Positions 9,176 to 16,906 of a DNA stretch of 64,000 nt are shown in pieces. Numbering within the stretch: the stretch's first letter is position 1; each line of letters begins with the position of its first letter. The notes under the pieces were generated by a model. The model was given only the letters and a program-made list of their open reading frames with translations. It had not been told where the DNA came from and made no database searches. The translations under genes were made by a program, and so were the position numbers. Source of the DNA: Rothia nasisuis (GTDB lineage Bacteria > Actinomycetota > Actinomycetes > Actinomycetales > Micrococcaceae). The stretch is taken from positions 186,001 to 250,000 of the forward strand of contig NZ_CAKMSB010000004.1 of assembly GCF_928381405.1 (NCBI RefSeq). Reading direction: 5' to 3'.

Positions 9176-9225
9176 ATTGTACAGTGACTGTACAATCTTT
9201 TGCACACTCACTGTACAATCTTTTG
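9176..9225. promoter_or_regulatory. Perfect palindrome plus third half-site between hsdR and the ImmA/IrrE gene
   Basis: ATTGTACAGT (9176-9185) and ACTGTACAAT (9187-9196) are perfect mirror arms around one G. A third copy of the right arm, as ACTGTACAATCTTTTG, recurs at 9210 exactly 23 bp after its first occurrence at 9187. The rest of 9017-9518 shows no convincing gene. The site lies between two divergent transcription units and is a strong operator candidate; the helix-turn-helix-type regulator encoded just downstream could bind it. Confidence 0.6.
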
Positions 9226-9518
9226 GGCTTCCAACCGCTTGCCAAGGAGCGTGTTCTGAACTCTCAGTCGTGCCCTGTGCGAGGTATTCATCGCGCTATG
9301 GTTCAGCTAGCGCTGGAACCGTAGGTGGCTTATCTCTATAGAACCGGCACCGGGAACGTGCCATGCTTTTCTTCACTTTTGTGTAGCGCTGGTTTACATC
9401 AATAGATTAAATTTAGAGAGTACAGTCCCCTCATACCGCTAAGAGGTCTAGTCTCAAGCTACCTCGGTCATGCCCATAGGGGGCGTTTTCTGAAGCAGTT
9501 TTTGTGAGGGGGTGCGGT

Positions 9519-10682
9519 GTGAGCGTTCGGGTCCCGGTGAAACCCGCCTTGATTTCTTGGGCCTTGGAACAAGCTAGTGTTGAGCCTGGCGATTTGCGAC
9601 TGGGCGACAAGGTGGCGGGCTGGCTTGAGGGCTCGTTACAGCCAACTTTAAAACAGTTGCAGGATTTTGCGAAGAGCACTCACGTTCCCTTTGGCTACTT
9701 GATGATGAGTGAGCCACCAGTGTTTGAGAAGCCTCTGCCTGATTTTCGCAGGCGTGATGAGCGCAGTAGTCGTTATTCTCAGGAACTGACCGATGAAATT
9801 TACGCACAGCAGCGTAAGCAGGTTTGGTTCCGCGATTATGCGCTCGATCAGGGTCTAGATGTTGTGGATTGGGTTGGTAGTGCCAGCTTAAGTGACGCAC
9901 CTGAGACTGTGGCAATGCGTTTGCGTGAGCAGTGGAGTTTTTCTACTGCTAGCAGAGCACAGGGCTATGTTGAGTCTCGTAAGGAGGTTTTTTCTTTCCT
10001 TGAGAATCAGGATGTTCTTGTAAGTGTTGCTGGCTATTTTGGCTCTACCCGTAGACCTTTTGATACCAAAGAGTTCAGTGGCTTTTCTCTTTCGGACGAG
10101 TACGCTCCGCTTATTTTTGTGAATGGCAAAGAGTCTCATGCTGCCCAGGTTTTCACGATGTTCCATGAAGTGGGGCATTTAGTGCTAGGTGAGTCTGGTG
10201 TGTCTGGTGTGTCTGGTGTGTCTGATGATGCTGAAGAGAGCGGAAGCTCGAATCGTTCTGAGCGTTGGTGTGATGAGTTTGCGGCGGCCTTTCTCATGCC
10301 AGTAGGTGAGGTGCGCAGGTTTGCTCCGCGCTCCTTGAGTGAGGATGCGGTGTTGCCTGTGGCAAAGCGTTTTAGGGTGAGTGCGTTGGCTTTGCTGAAT
10401 CGGCTTCGGGATTTGAAGCTAATCTCTTTTGAGCAGTGGTCTGTTGCTTACCCTGAGTTTGAGGCTCAGGCTTTGGAGGTTCTGCGGCAGAAGACCGAGA
10501 AGGGGTCTTCTGGTGGCGAGTTTTATAAGTCGCATCCCTTTGTAGTGGGGCCGCGTTTTGCGCGGGCAGTGTACCGTGAGGCTCGTAGCGGTAGGATGTC
10601 GTATCCTGATGCTCAGCGTTTGTTGGGGGTTAGGCAGACTGAGACTTTTGAGCGTTTCGCGCGTGAGGTTGGTGCTTGGTGA
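9519..10682 (+). CDS. ImmA/IrrE-family metallopeptidase regulator (antitoxin-like partner of DUF4411)
   Basis: A 387-residue protein. The chosen start is the GTG at 9519, six bases after GAGGGGG and giving MSVRVPVKPALISWA; an earlier in-frame GTG at 9504 has no ribosome site. The N-terminal ~70 residues resemble an Xre-like helix-turn-helix. The core carries the zinc peptidase motif HEVGH near residue 215 and CDEFAAAFLMP near 250, hallmarks of ImmA/IrrE, which cleave repressors. Three 9-bp repeats insert a Gly-Val-Ser tract next to the active site. It overlaps the next gene as TGATG, so the two are translationally coupled. Such ImmA/IrrE plus DUF4411 pairs are classed as type II toxin-antitoxin-like modules. 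It runs opposite to the flanking restriction genes. Confidence 0.85.
   Translation: MSVRVPVKPALISWALEQASVEPGDLRLGDKVAGWLEGSLQPTLKQLQDFAKSTHVPFGYLMMSEPPVFEKPLPDFRRRDERSSRYSQELTDEIYAQQRKQVWFRDYALDQGLDVVDWVGSASLSDAPETVAMRLREQWSFSTASRAQGYVESRKEVFSFLENQDVLVSVAGYFGSTRRPFDTKEFSGFSLSDEYAPLIFVNGKESHAAQVFTMFHEVGHLVLGESGVSGVSGVSDDAEESGSSNRSERWCDEFAAAFLMPVGEVRRFAPRSLSEDAVLPVAKRFRVSALALLNRLRDLKLISFEQWSVAYPEFEAQALEVLRQKTEKGSSGGEFYKSHPFVVGPRFARAVYREARSGRMSYPDAQRLLGVRQTETFERFAREVGAW
10194..10220 (+). repeat. In-frame 9-bp tandem repeat inside the ImmA/IrrE gene
   Basis: Three exact copies of TCTGGTGTG (10194-10202, 10203-10211, 10212-10220) encode Gly-Val-Ser units immediately after the HEVGHLVLGE active-site helix. 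Slippage in whole units would keep the frame and change only the loop length. Confidence 0.85.
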
Positions 10683-11158
10683 TGTTCCTGGTAGATACCA
10701 ATATTTTGGTTGAGGCATACCGCCGCTACTATGCTTTTGACCTTGTGCCGAGCTTCTGGGAGTTCCTAGATCGGAATTTTGACGCTGGGAGCCTGGTAAG
10801 TATTAAACCTGTGCTGGATGAGCTCAAGGAGGGCAACGATGCTCTGACTGAGTGGGCAAAGAACAGATCTCATTTCTTCAGGGATATTGCTGATGCTACA
10901 ACCATTCAGGCGATGGGTGAGATTGCGGATTGGGTAAAGCAGCAAGGTTATTGGCAGTCAGCGGTAGATGAGTTTTTGGGAATTGCTGATTACTTTCTAG
11001 TGGCCTATGCTGCAGCGCATGGTTTGACTGTATTGACTCATGAACTGCCGCGCCCTGAGTCTAAGAAGCGCGTTCTGATTCCAGATGTTTGCCGTGCTTT
11101 CGGCGTGGATTACGTTGATACATTCACGATGATGCGTGCGTTAGGAGCCCGATTCTAA
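10682..11158 (+). CDS. DUF4411 family protein (PIN-like putative toxin)
   Basis: A 158-residue protein whose ATG at 10682 overlaps the preceding TGA. An in-frame TTG at 10676 is less likely. The N-terminus MFLVDTNILVEAYRRYY with FWEFLDR matches DUF4411, a PIN-related fold in which early Asp and later acidic residues (DELKEGND, DEFLGIADYFLVAYA, THE) form a metal-dependent RNase site. The sequence supports the family. RNase toxicity neutralised by the upstream ImmA/IrrE partner is known or proposed for such pairs and is inferred here. A long hairpin follows the gene, which closes a two-gene operon. Confidence 0.8.
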   Translation: MFLVDTNILVEAYRRYYAFDLVPSFWEFLDRNFDAGSLVSIKPVLDELKEGNDALTEWAKNRSHFFRDIADATTIQAMGEIADWVKQQGYWQSAVDEFLGIADYFLVAYAAAHGLTVLTHELPRPESKKRVLIPDVCRAFGVDYVDTFTMMRALGARF

Positions 11159-11173
11159 CTCTTCAAACAGGTA

Positions 11174-11220
11174 GCCGCTACTTCATTTGTTTCAAAAAAT
11201 ACAACAGATGAAGTAGCGGC
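11174..11220 (+). terminator. Long stem-loop ending the ImmA-DUF4411 operon
   Basis: Arms at 11174-11191 and 11203-11220 (starting GCCGCTACTTCA and ending TGAAGTAGCGGC) pair over 18 positions with one wobble. Bases CTCATCCTTTT follow. The stem could also stop leftward transcription from the 554-residue membrane protein gene at 11291. Confidence 0.75.
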
Positions 11221-11290
11221 CTCATCCTTTTAGTCTAACGAAATATAGAATCACTGCGTAACTAATGGATTGCCCCCGTATAGATAAGCT

Positions 11291-12955
11291 CTACTTACCA
11301 CTAATGGCTCCAGATATTTTCTCTTTAACGCTCTTTCGGTGCATGCCGCTAATCGCGTTCACAGTACGTTTGACTTCACGGATACGAAGGTAAGTCATTA
11401 AAATGTCAAGCTCGGTTCGTACGATAAACGAACGAGTTTCTGCTCGTACTTTCTGCATCGATTGGACAGAGTCAAAGTAAGAATTTCTAAAATTTTCTGT
11501 TGCACTGCCTATCTTTTTTTCAGCATTTCCCGGTATTTCAAATTGCTCAGAAAACTTTGAGTAACCGTCAATAAACTGGTATTGATCTAGGTAGCCAAAT
11601 AGTAGATTGCGTTTCAGTAAGAATTTTCTGACAACCGTTGCCTCTGTCTTATTATGAATCTCTTCGAAAATCTGATCTATCGAATCGAGAATTTTAAGCA
11701 ACTCATCTATATGAGAAATCTCTCCAGTTCGATAGAAGAAACCGGGATTATTAAATTTATAAATGCCCGCAACAGTAATCACTTCATGACTTTCAGAAAT
11801 ATTCTCAAGGTATGCATAATATACGTCATTCAAATGTCTTGACAGATTTGACTCGTAGTGCTCAATCCAGATATCTAATAAATTGGAATATCCAGTATAG
11901 AGATCAGAAATTTTCTCTACAGCCTTTTCATAATTGTAGCTTCTAAAAATCGGAGAAATTTGCTCAACTCGTAAGTAGGCAAAATATATACCTACGACCA
12001 GCAAGGTTCCAGTGACAATACTTGCCCAGGAATCCCATTCTGAGAACTGAATTTTTAAGATTTTGTCTGAGATAAACCGTTCAGCTGATTCTTGCTGAGA
12101 TTCGGGGATAACGAACCAAAGGCCCCATCCTGTGAGGATAACCCCGATAGCTACATTCACTTTGGTGAATACTGCATTCAGGTAGAAATATGTTCCTGAT
12201 AAAGATGTAGCTCCAAACACCCTAAGAATTTTTCTAACTTTAGCTTTATTAGCCACTTTTGCATCTAGTGCAGCTGAAATCTTTTCGAAGTCATCACCAT
12301 GCATAATTTTATTCAAATGCTTACGGTGCCACTTGTGAATAGCATCCCTGACGGTAAGGTAACCAGCATGTTCTTGCGCACCACAGACACATAGAAGTGC
12401 TGTTGATAATAAGACCAGAGTTAATACAGTGGTTAAAAACAGTGCGAAACAGGTTACCGTCCAAGCGAACCATTCAGGAGCCTCGTTTTTACTAAGAGAG
12501 TGAAAGATATTTTCTTTGGTCAACTGAGCGTACGTAGGGACTAGCTGCATCGGCTTATCGAAAGCACCAAGAATACTCAGAGCTGAGTACAGATACCCCA
12601 GGTAGGCTACAGAATTGATTTTCCCTGTCTCCACATAGATGCTCAGTTTTTTAGCTACAACTAACGTCAAGAAAAAAACTATACAGAAGAAAAAGGATAA
12701 AGTTGAAAGAGTAAGGATCTTTCCAGCAATAAGATACGACCCAAAGTATCCTGCAGCGGACATAAAACTGAGTATTTTTACCCAGCGATAATTCCATTCT
12801 AAGTTTATTTCCTGCTCTTCCTGTTTCAGCTCATTTTTACAGATTTCATTAGCCTGCCGTTCAACAGTCTTTGCTTTGATATAAAGCTTTGCTGAAACGA
12901 TTAACAGAATAATGAATAGGACCCATAGCCCTATCTTTATAAAAGTTTCCATCAT
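11291..12955 (-). CDS. Multi-pass membrane protein of unknown function in a defence island
   Basis: A 554-residue protein I do not recognise. It has an N-terminal hydrophobic helix (residues 6-22) and further hydrophobic stretches around 60-80, 82-102, 115-135, 165-190, 265-285 and 310-328. A soluble, charged, helix-rich C-terminal half of about 220 residues follows, ending in basic residues. No peptidase, nuclease or nucleotide-binding motif is visible. Two adjacent ATGs open the gene and the ribosome site (AAGAAAG) is weak. Its DNA is clearly more AT-rich than the inositol and siderophore regions. It runs in the same direction as the nuclease-like gene 363 bp upstream, with no terminator seen between them. 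A role as a membrane effector of an anti-phage system is an inference from location and topology. Confidence 0.6.
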   Translation of the reverse strand: MMETFIKIGLWVLFIILLIVSAKLYIKAKTVERQANEICKNELKQEEQEINLEWNYRWVKILSFMSAAGYFGSYLIAGKILTLSTLSFFFCIVFFLTLVVAKKLSIYVETGKINSVAYLGYLYSALSILGAFDKPMQLVPTYAQLTKENIFHSLSKNEAPEWFAWTVTCFALFLTTVLTLVLLSTALLCVCGAQEHAGYLTVRDAIHKWHRKHLNKIMHGDDFEKISAALDAKVANKAKVRKILRVFGATSLSGTYFYLNAVFTKVNVAIGVILTGWGLWFVIPESQQESAERFISDKILKIQFSEWDSWASIVTGTLLVVGIYFAYLRVEQISPIFRSYNYEKAVEKISDLYTGYSNLLDIWIEHYESNLSRHLNDVYYAYLENISESHEVITVAGIYKFNNPGFFYRTGEISHIDELLKILDSIDQIFEEIHNKTEATVVRKFLLKRNLLFGYLDQYQFIDGYSKFSEQFEIPGNAEKKIGSATENFRNSYFDSVQSMQKVRAETRSFIVRTELDILMTYLRIREVKRTVNAISGMHRKSVKEKISGAISGK

Positions 12956-13318
12956 GGCTTCTTTCTTAGCGGTAGTTGAGGGAAGTGGTGAGCTCCCCTC
13001 TGAGGGGTATCGAGGATTCTGTAGTTTTCTGGTCGTTCTTCTTTATTTGTGCAGTCGGATGCTTGGTCTAGGTTCTTACGAGGTAACGCGAAGTTCAGGG
13101 GGTGAAACGGAGAGCCGGTTTTTAGAGAGATAGAGCGCTTCACCAGACACAAAGGAGGACTTAGATTACAAAGCTACTGGCACGAATCGCCTTATACCTG
13201 AATCAAATCAGGTGAGAGGGGCGGCAGCGATCACGAGACTGGGGGCCTAGGACAAAAACACTTTTGAAATCTAGCCTTTCACCATTTACGCAAATAATTG
13301 CATACACTAAATCTTGAA
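12956..13318. other. Gene-free spacer between the two AT-rich genes
   Basis: No convincing coding region was found. It holds a small inverted repeat ACCTGA-ATCAAA-TCAGGT (13195-13212) and an AAAGGAGG at 13151 on the plus strand that is not followed by a start codon. It probably contains the promoter for the leftward membrane-protein gene. Confidence 0.4.
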
Positions 13319-15712
13319 TTACCGCTTTCTCCTCTTTTTCTTTTTTGCAGCAGGTGGAGAGCATCTAGGAATCACGCTAAGCGGGACGCACCCTCGCCGT
13401 CTCGCCTCACGGTCTAATTCTGGATTTTCTTGATAAGGATATTCCAGCAGTAAGGTCTCAACAACTTTTAGATTGGGATCAAGCAATATTCCAAAAGCAG
13501 ACCTAACTCTCATCCAATGTTTTTTAATTTCAACATATTCTTTAAAATAATCAAAAAGGTAGCTTCTGGGAATTCCAACCATAAAACAAAATATCACATT
13601 GTGATCATACCCCCACGAGGCAAAACTAAAATCTACTCCGCCACGCCTTTGCATACTTCTAATACTAGCTTCATTTAATTTATTTAGAACATTTCCTTGC
13701 GCCTCAGAGCTTAGACTCCCCAAGGTGGCAGTCAGTCTCAACCAGCCCTCACCTTTGAGGCTCTCAACCTGTTCAATTATTGAAGTCAAAGGTTGGTCAA
13801 TTATTTCTATTTTGGACACCGGATATCTGACAGGATCTTCAGAGTGATACATGAATGAATCCAACTCGCCTGTTAAGGTATGTATAAAAACTTTACTTTG
13901 AGAATTATAAATTCTAATATCTTTCTTTGTTGGAGGAAGCAAAGAATTATCTAATTCATATTTTCTTTGTGGATTAGGATGAAAGAATAAACCTCCATAT
14001 ATAAACCACATCAATAAGTCAAGTTCATCTTGTGCGGTAATAAATTTAACAGCCTCTGCTGATACCCTCGAACGTAAATAACGAATAAAGTGGACTGGGC
14101 GCTGTATTAATTTTGAGAAGACTAAAAGATCCGAAACGCTGACTACCCAGGGTAAGTTTTCATTTTGAATTATTCCGGAATCAACGAGTGTGCTTAGAGT
14201 AGGCGAGATAGAATTTAAATCTTCAAGACAAACCACAATTTGGTGAATTTCTTTTATTTCACTAAAATCGCGCCAGTTCCCATCTTTATCCCAAACACCA
14301 CCGTTATACTTTAACAAATTTTTTAATCGCTGTGCCTGCCTAGAAGCTCCGGCAATAGTTTTTTCCAAGTCGGTAAAAAGTTTATTTTTATCACCTTCAC
14401 GCCCGGGTTCACGAATTCCCCCTGCTTTAATTTCTACACAAATCGCGATTCCGTCAATAACGCACAGCAGATCACATTCTGTAGAGTCGGTTTTTAGATG
14501 ATCTTGCGAATTTTTTGATAAGTCAAATTCATTGTTTTTCCCCGGGTTTTTATATTTAAAAGAAGGATAGAACCTTGCCTCACTACCCAAAATTAATTTA
14601 AACGTATCACAAACAAAATCTTCAAATAGCTTATCTCTAGCTTTGGAATATTTACTCCACTCTTTGAGATCCTTTTTGATCTCAGCCTCAGAAACTTTGA
14701 TTATTTCATCTAGAAGAATCCCCTCAGCTATTAAATACCAAGAGTCTTCATCAATTCTAAGAATATTTTTTCTTCGCAACGGATTAAATCCATCAACGTA
14801 TTTTTGCAGGACCTCTTCGCTTGTTAGCTCTGTTCTTCCTACGGAAAATATGGACAGAATTCTCCGCACCGTATCTACACTTAGATGAGATAGCATGGAT
14901 ATTTCTTGTGAACTAAATTCGTGATATTCAGAAGGAGAATTTGGAAAAGCGGAACTAAAAGCCTTTTCTGCCCTAATTTTCTCTTCAGAGCTCAAATCAA
15001 CGGCTGAAAAATTATCACTAATTTCTCGAATTTCATTCAAAGAATCAAAAGTTGTCTTGAGCTTTCTATAAGTAGCTTCATGCGCCGCTTCCCTCACTAA
15101 GAGAACATCATTATACGTAAAACCAAAAATTTTTTTCCAGTATTTTTGAATACTAAATTTATTTATGATTGCTTCATTGATTTCACTGGATATCGATTGA
15201 TACTGACGTCCACGCACAGAAGCTTCATGAGACTTCAACGATTCAGAAATTTTATTCTTTGAATCACTGTCTCTAGCCATTGATTCAAATGCATTAAAAT
15301 AAGATTCTTGGATTACTTCATACAAAGCAATCCTAAGTCTATCAATATCAAGTTCCCCACCCTGACAATTCGCATCAGAATCAGAGACTAAGCTCAGCAA
15401 AGCTAACACATCCCATATCGCAATAGAGAATTGGGGAGGAGTATCGCTTTCTCGGGTATCTATAATATTTTGCTGAATTTGGATGATGCTAAGAGCATCT
15501 AAAGCATCGCTCGCACCCAAGAAGGAATATATTTCTTTTACAAAATCCTTTTTCTTCTCCAAGGGATAGTATTGGATTTCCTTATCTGATTTTACATCCT
15601 CGATATGTGCAATCATTTCTGTCATATACGAAATATGCATCTGGCTTTCGGAGACAATTAGAAATTTATTTCCATCGACGTCTTCGTACTCTAATTTATA
15701 ATAATTTTCCAT
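13319..15712 (-). CDS. Large protein with putative PD-(D/E)xK nuclease domain
   Basis: A 797-residue protein from the ATG at 15712, preceded by AGGGGTGA. The frame is open to a TTG at 15814 that overlaps hsdS by 8 bp but lacks a ribosome site. I do not recognise the full-length family. A restriction-endonuclease-like core is suggested by a helix with EDFVCDTF near residue 363, then ECDLLCVIDGIAICVEIKAGG near 408-430: an Asp, a hydrophobic strand and E-x-K. N-terminal residues are helical and acidic; the last ten are nearly all Lys/Arg. The DNA is very AT-rich (22 and 12 G+C in the 60-base lines at 14641 and 15121), unlike its surroundings, which points to acquisition by transfer. It follows hsdS on the same strand and may be co-transcribed with the restriction genes. 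Confidence 0.6.
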   Translation of the reverse strand: MENYYKLEYEDVDGNKFLIVSESQMHISYMTEMIAHIEDVKSDKEIQYYPLEKKKDFVKEIYSFLGASDALDALSIIQIQQNIIDTRESDTPPQFSIAIWDVLALLSLVSDSDANCQGGELDIDRLRIALYEVIQESYFNAFESMARDSDSKNKISESLKSHEASVRGRQYQSISSEINEAIINKFSIQKYWKKIFGFTYNDVLLVREAAHEATYRKLKTTFDSLNEIREISDNFSAVDLSSEEKIRAEKAFSSAFPNSPSEYHEFSSQEISMLSHLSVDTVRRILSIFSVGRTELTSEEVLQKYVDGFNPLRRKNILRIDEDSWYLIAEGILLDEIIKVSEAEIKKDLKEWSKYSKARDKLFEDFVCDTFKLILGSEARFYPSFKYKNPGKNNEFDLSKNSQDHLKTDSTECDLLCVIDGIAICVEIKAGGIREPGREGDKNKLFTDLEKTIAGASRQAQRLKNLLKYNGGVWDKDGNWRDFSEIKEIHQIVVCLEDLNSISPTLSTLVDSGIIQNENLPWVVSVSDLLVFSKLIQRPVHFIRYLRSRVSAEAVKFITAQDELDLLMWFIYGGLFFHPNPQRKYELDNSLLPPTKKDIRIYNSQSKVFIHTLTGELDSFMYHSEDPVRYPVSKIEIIDQPLTSIIEQVESLKGEGWLRLTATLGSLSSEAQGNVLNKLNEASIRSMQRRGGVDFSFASWGYDHNVIFCFMVGIPRSYLFDYFKEYVEIKKHWMRVRSAFGILLDPNLKVVETLLLEYPYQENPELDREARRRGCVPLSVIPRCSPPAAKKKKRRKR

Positions 15713-15806
15713 TTGATTATATTCACCCCTGGTAATATTTAAATAGGTGCGCAATGAAAAAGATTGTAGACTGAACAGCTTATCAGAAAATTGAGACAGC
15801 CCTCTA

Positions 15807-16904
15807 TTATTCAATAAGTTTTCGAATTAACAAATCACGAGTTTCTGACAAAGCGAGATTTTCTTGAGTCAAGCTAAGAATATCTTTTTCAATGTCCTCA
15901 AACTCCTCAAAATTATCTACGACTGGGATCTGAAGGTTTTGTACCTGCTTGCGGTTAATTGAGCTAAATACTGTACCTTCACCCTCATACGGAGACCAAA
16001 GACCAGGTATGTTCTTCAGCAGATAGAACAGCTGGGCAGTATTGCCGTTCTTAGCTCGAATAGCAGCAACACCACGACCCACGCAGCACTCTTCGTCAGT
16101 ACGGTTTAAGTCTCCGACAGGAGCTCGAACACTCAGCAAGATATCTCCTGGCTCCGCGACGCGAGTCGGAGCAGAAGTAAACACACGCGGAGTCGGATAG
16201 CGAAACCCAAAATCACGACGACCCTGATAAAAAATCAGACCTTCGCTGTCTTCGTTAAGAGTTGTGCCGGCTGGTGACTGCCCCATCACGATTTCAGCAA
16301 CCTCAGATAGTTGGCAGGTCTCAGAAACATCATTTTTTTTCTGAAGGATTAAGGCATTGCCCAACCCATCCAGAGAATTCAGCAAAGCATTATTCGCCTC
16401 AATCTTGTCGTCCAAAGACCCCAAAATCTCAGCCACACGTCGCTGCTCTGAAAGTGGTGGAAGGTTACCGATGTCTAGCTTAGGGATATCCTTGACATTC
16501 AAATGTGCAACAGTTGAGCCCTCAGACCAAACCTGCATCAGCCGTTGCATTCGCGGGGATATTAGCTTGTAATGCAGATATCTTGGAACACACAATTTCT
16601 TATTCACTTTGAGCAGCACGGTGCGTTGTCCCAATGCAACCCTGACGTTTCCTACTAGCCCCACCTGACCGACTGGTGCTTCACGAGCAAGAATTAAATC
16701 ACCCGCTTCTGGCTCTCCCCTCTTAGTCCATTGCAGATAAGTTTCTTGAGAAATTGGTTTAGCTTGGCTGTATAAAATTCTGCCCTCTTTTAGATGAGGG
16801 GTACCAACAGAGTACGCGTAGACTTCTTCTATGGTTTCTGGAGCTGTTTTATGCTCACAGTCAATGATTTTATCTAGAACGTCGCCCAGCTTTGCTGAAG
16901 TCAT
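15807..16904 (-). CDS. hsdS: Type I restriction enzyme, specificity subunit (HsdS)
   Basis: A 365-residue specificity subunit with two target-recognition domains (about residues 1-150 and 195-330). They are separated by the conserved helix LPPLSEQRRVAEILGSLDDK near 150-175, and a second helix at the C-terminus ends DLLIRKLIE. Each domain reads half of a bipartite target; the helices act as a spacer and dock HsdM. The protein is slightly short for the family but complete. Its ATG at 16904 lies 2 bp after the hsdM stop, so translation is coupled. Base composition shifts from GC-rich to AT-rich along this gene, as expected when recognition domains are exchanged. The target sequence cannot be read from the protein alone. 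Confidence 0.93.
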   Translation of the reverse strand: MTSAKLGDVLDKIIDCEHKTAPETIEEVYAYSVGTPHLKEGRILYSQAKPISQETYLQWTKRGEPEAGDLILAREAPVGQVGLVGNVRVALGQRTVLLKVNKKLCVPRYLHYKLISPRMQRLMQVWSEGSTVAHLNVKDIPKLDIGNLPPLSEQRRVAEILGSLDDKIEANNALLNSLDGLGNALILQKKNDVSETCQLSEVAEIVMGQSPAGTTLNEDSEGLIFYQGRRDFGFRYPTPRVFTSAPTRVAEPGDILLSVRAPVGDLNRTDEECCVGRGVAAIRAKNGNTAQLFYLLKNIPGLWSPYEGEGTVFSSINRKQVQNLQIPVVDNFEEFEDIEKDILSLTQENLALSETRDLLIRKLIE

Positions 16905-16906
16905 CG

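Noticed and set aside
8428-9207. 259-codon minus-strand ORF and 179-codon plus-strand ORF over the 5' part of hsdR
   Set aside because: Both lie in other frames of the conserved HsdR nuclease domain and have Thr/Ser/Pro- or Val/Gly-biased nonsense composition.
9176-9225. CRISPR-like repeat (two 16-bp copies at 23-bp period)
   Set aside because: Only two copies, a 7-bp spacer and no cas genes; the palindromic half-site structure fits an operator.
9061-9324. Small plus-strand ORF of 87 codons in the hsdR/ImmA spacer
   Set aside because: It runs through the palindromic operator, has no ribosome site and no recognisable domain.
12912-13133. 73-codon plus-strand ORF in the spacer next to the membrane protein gene
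   Set aside because: No ribosome-binding site and it overlaps the start of the membrane protein gene in antisense.
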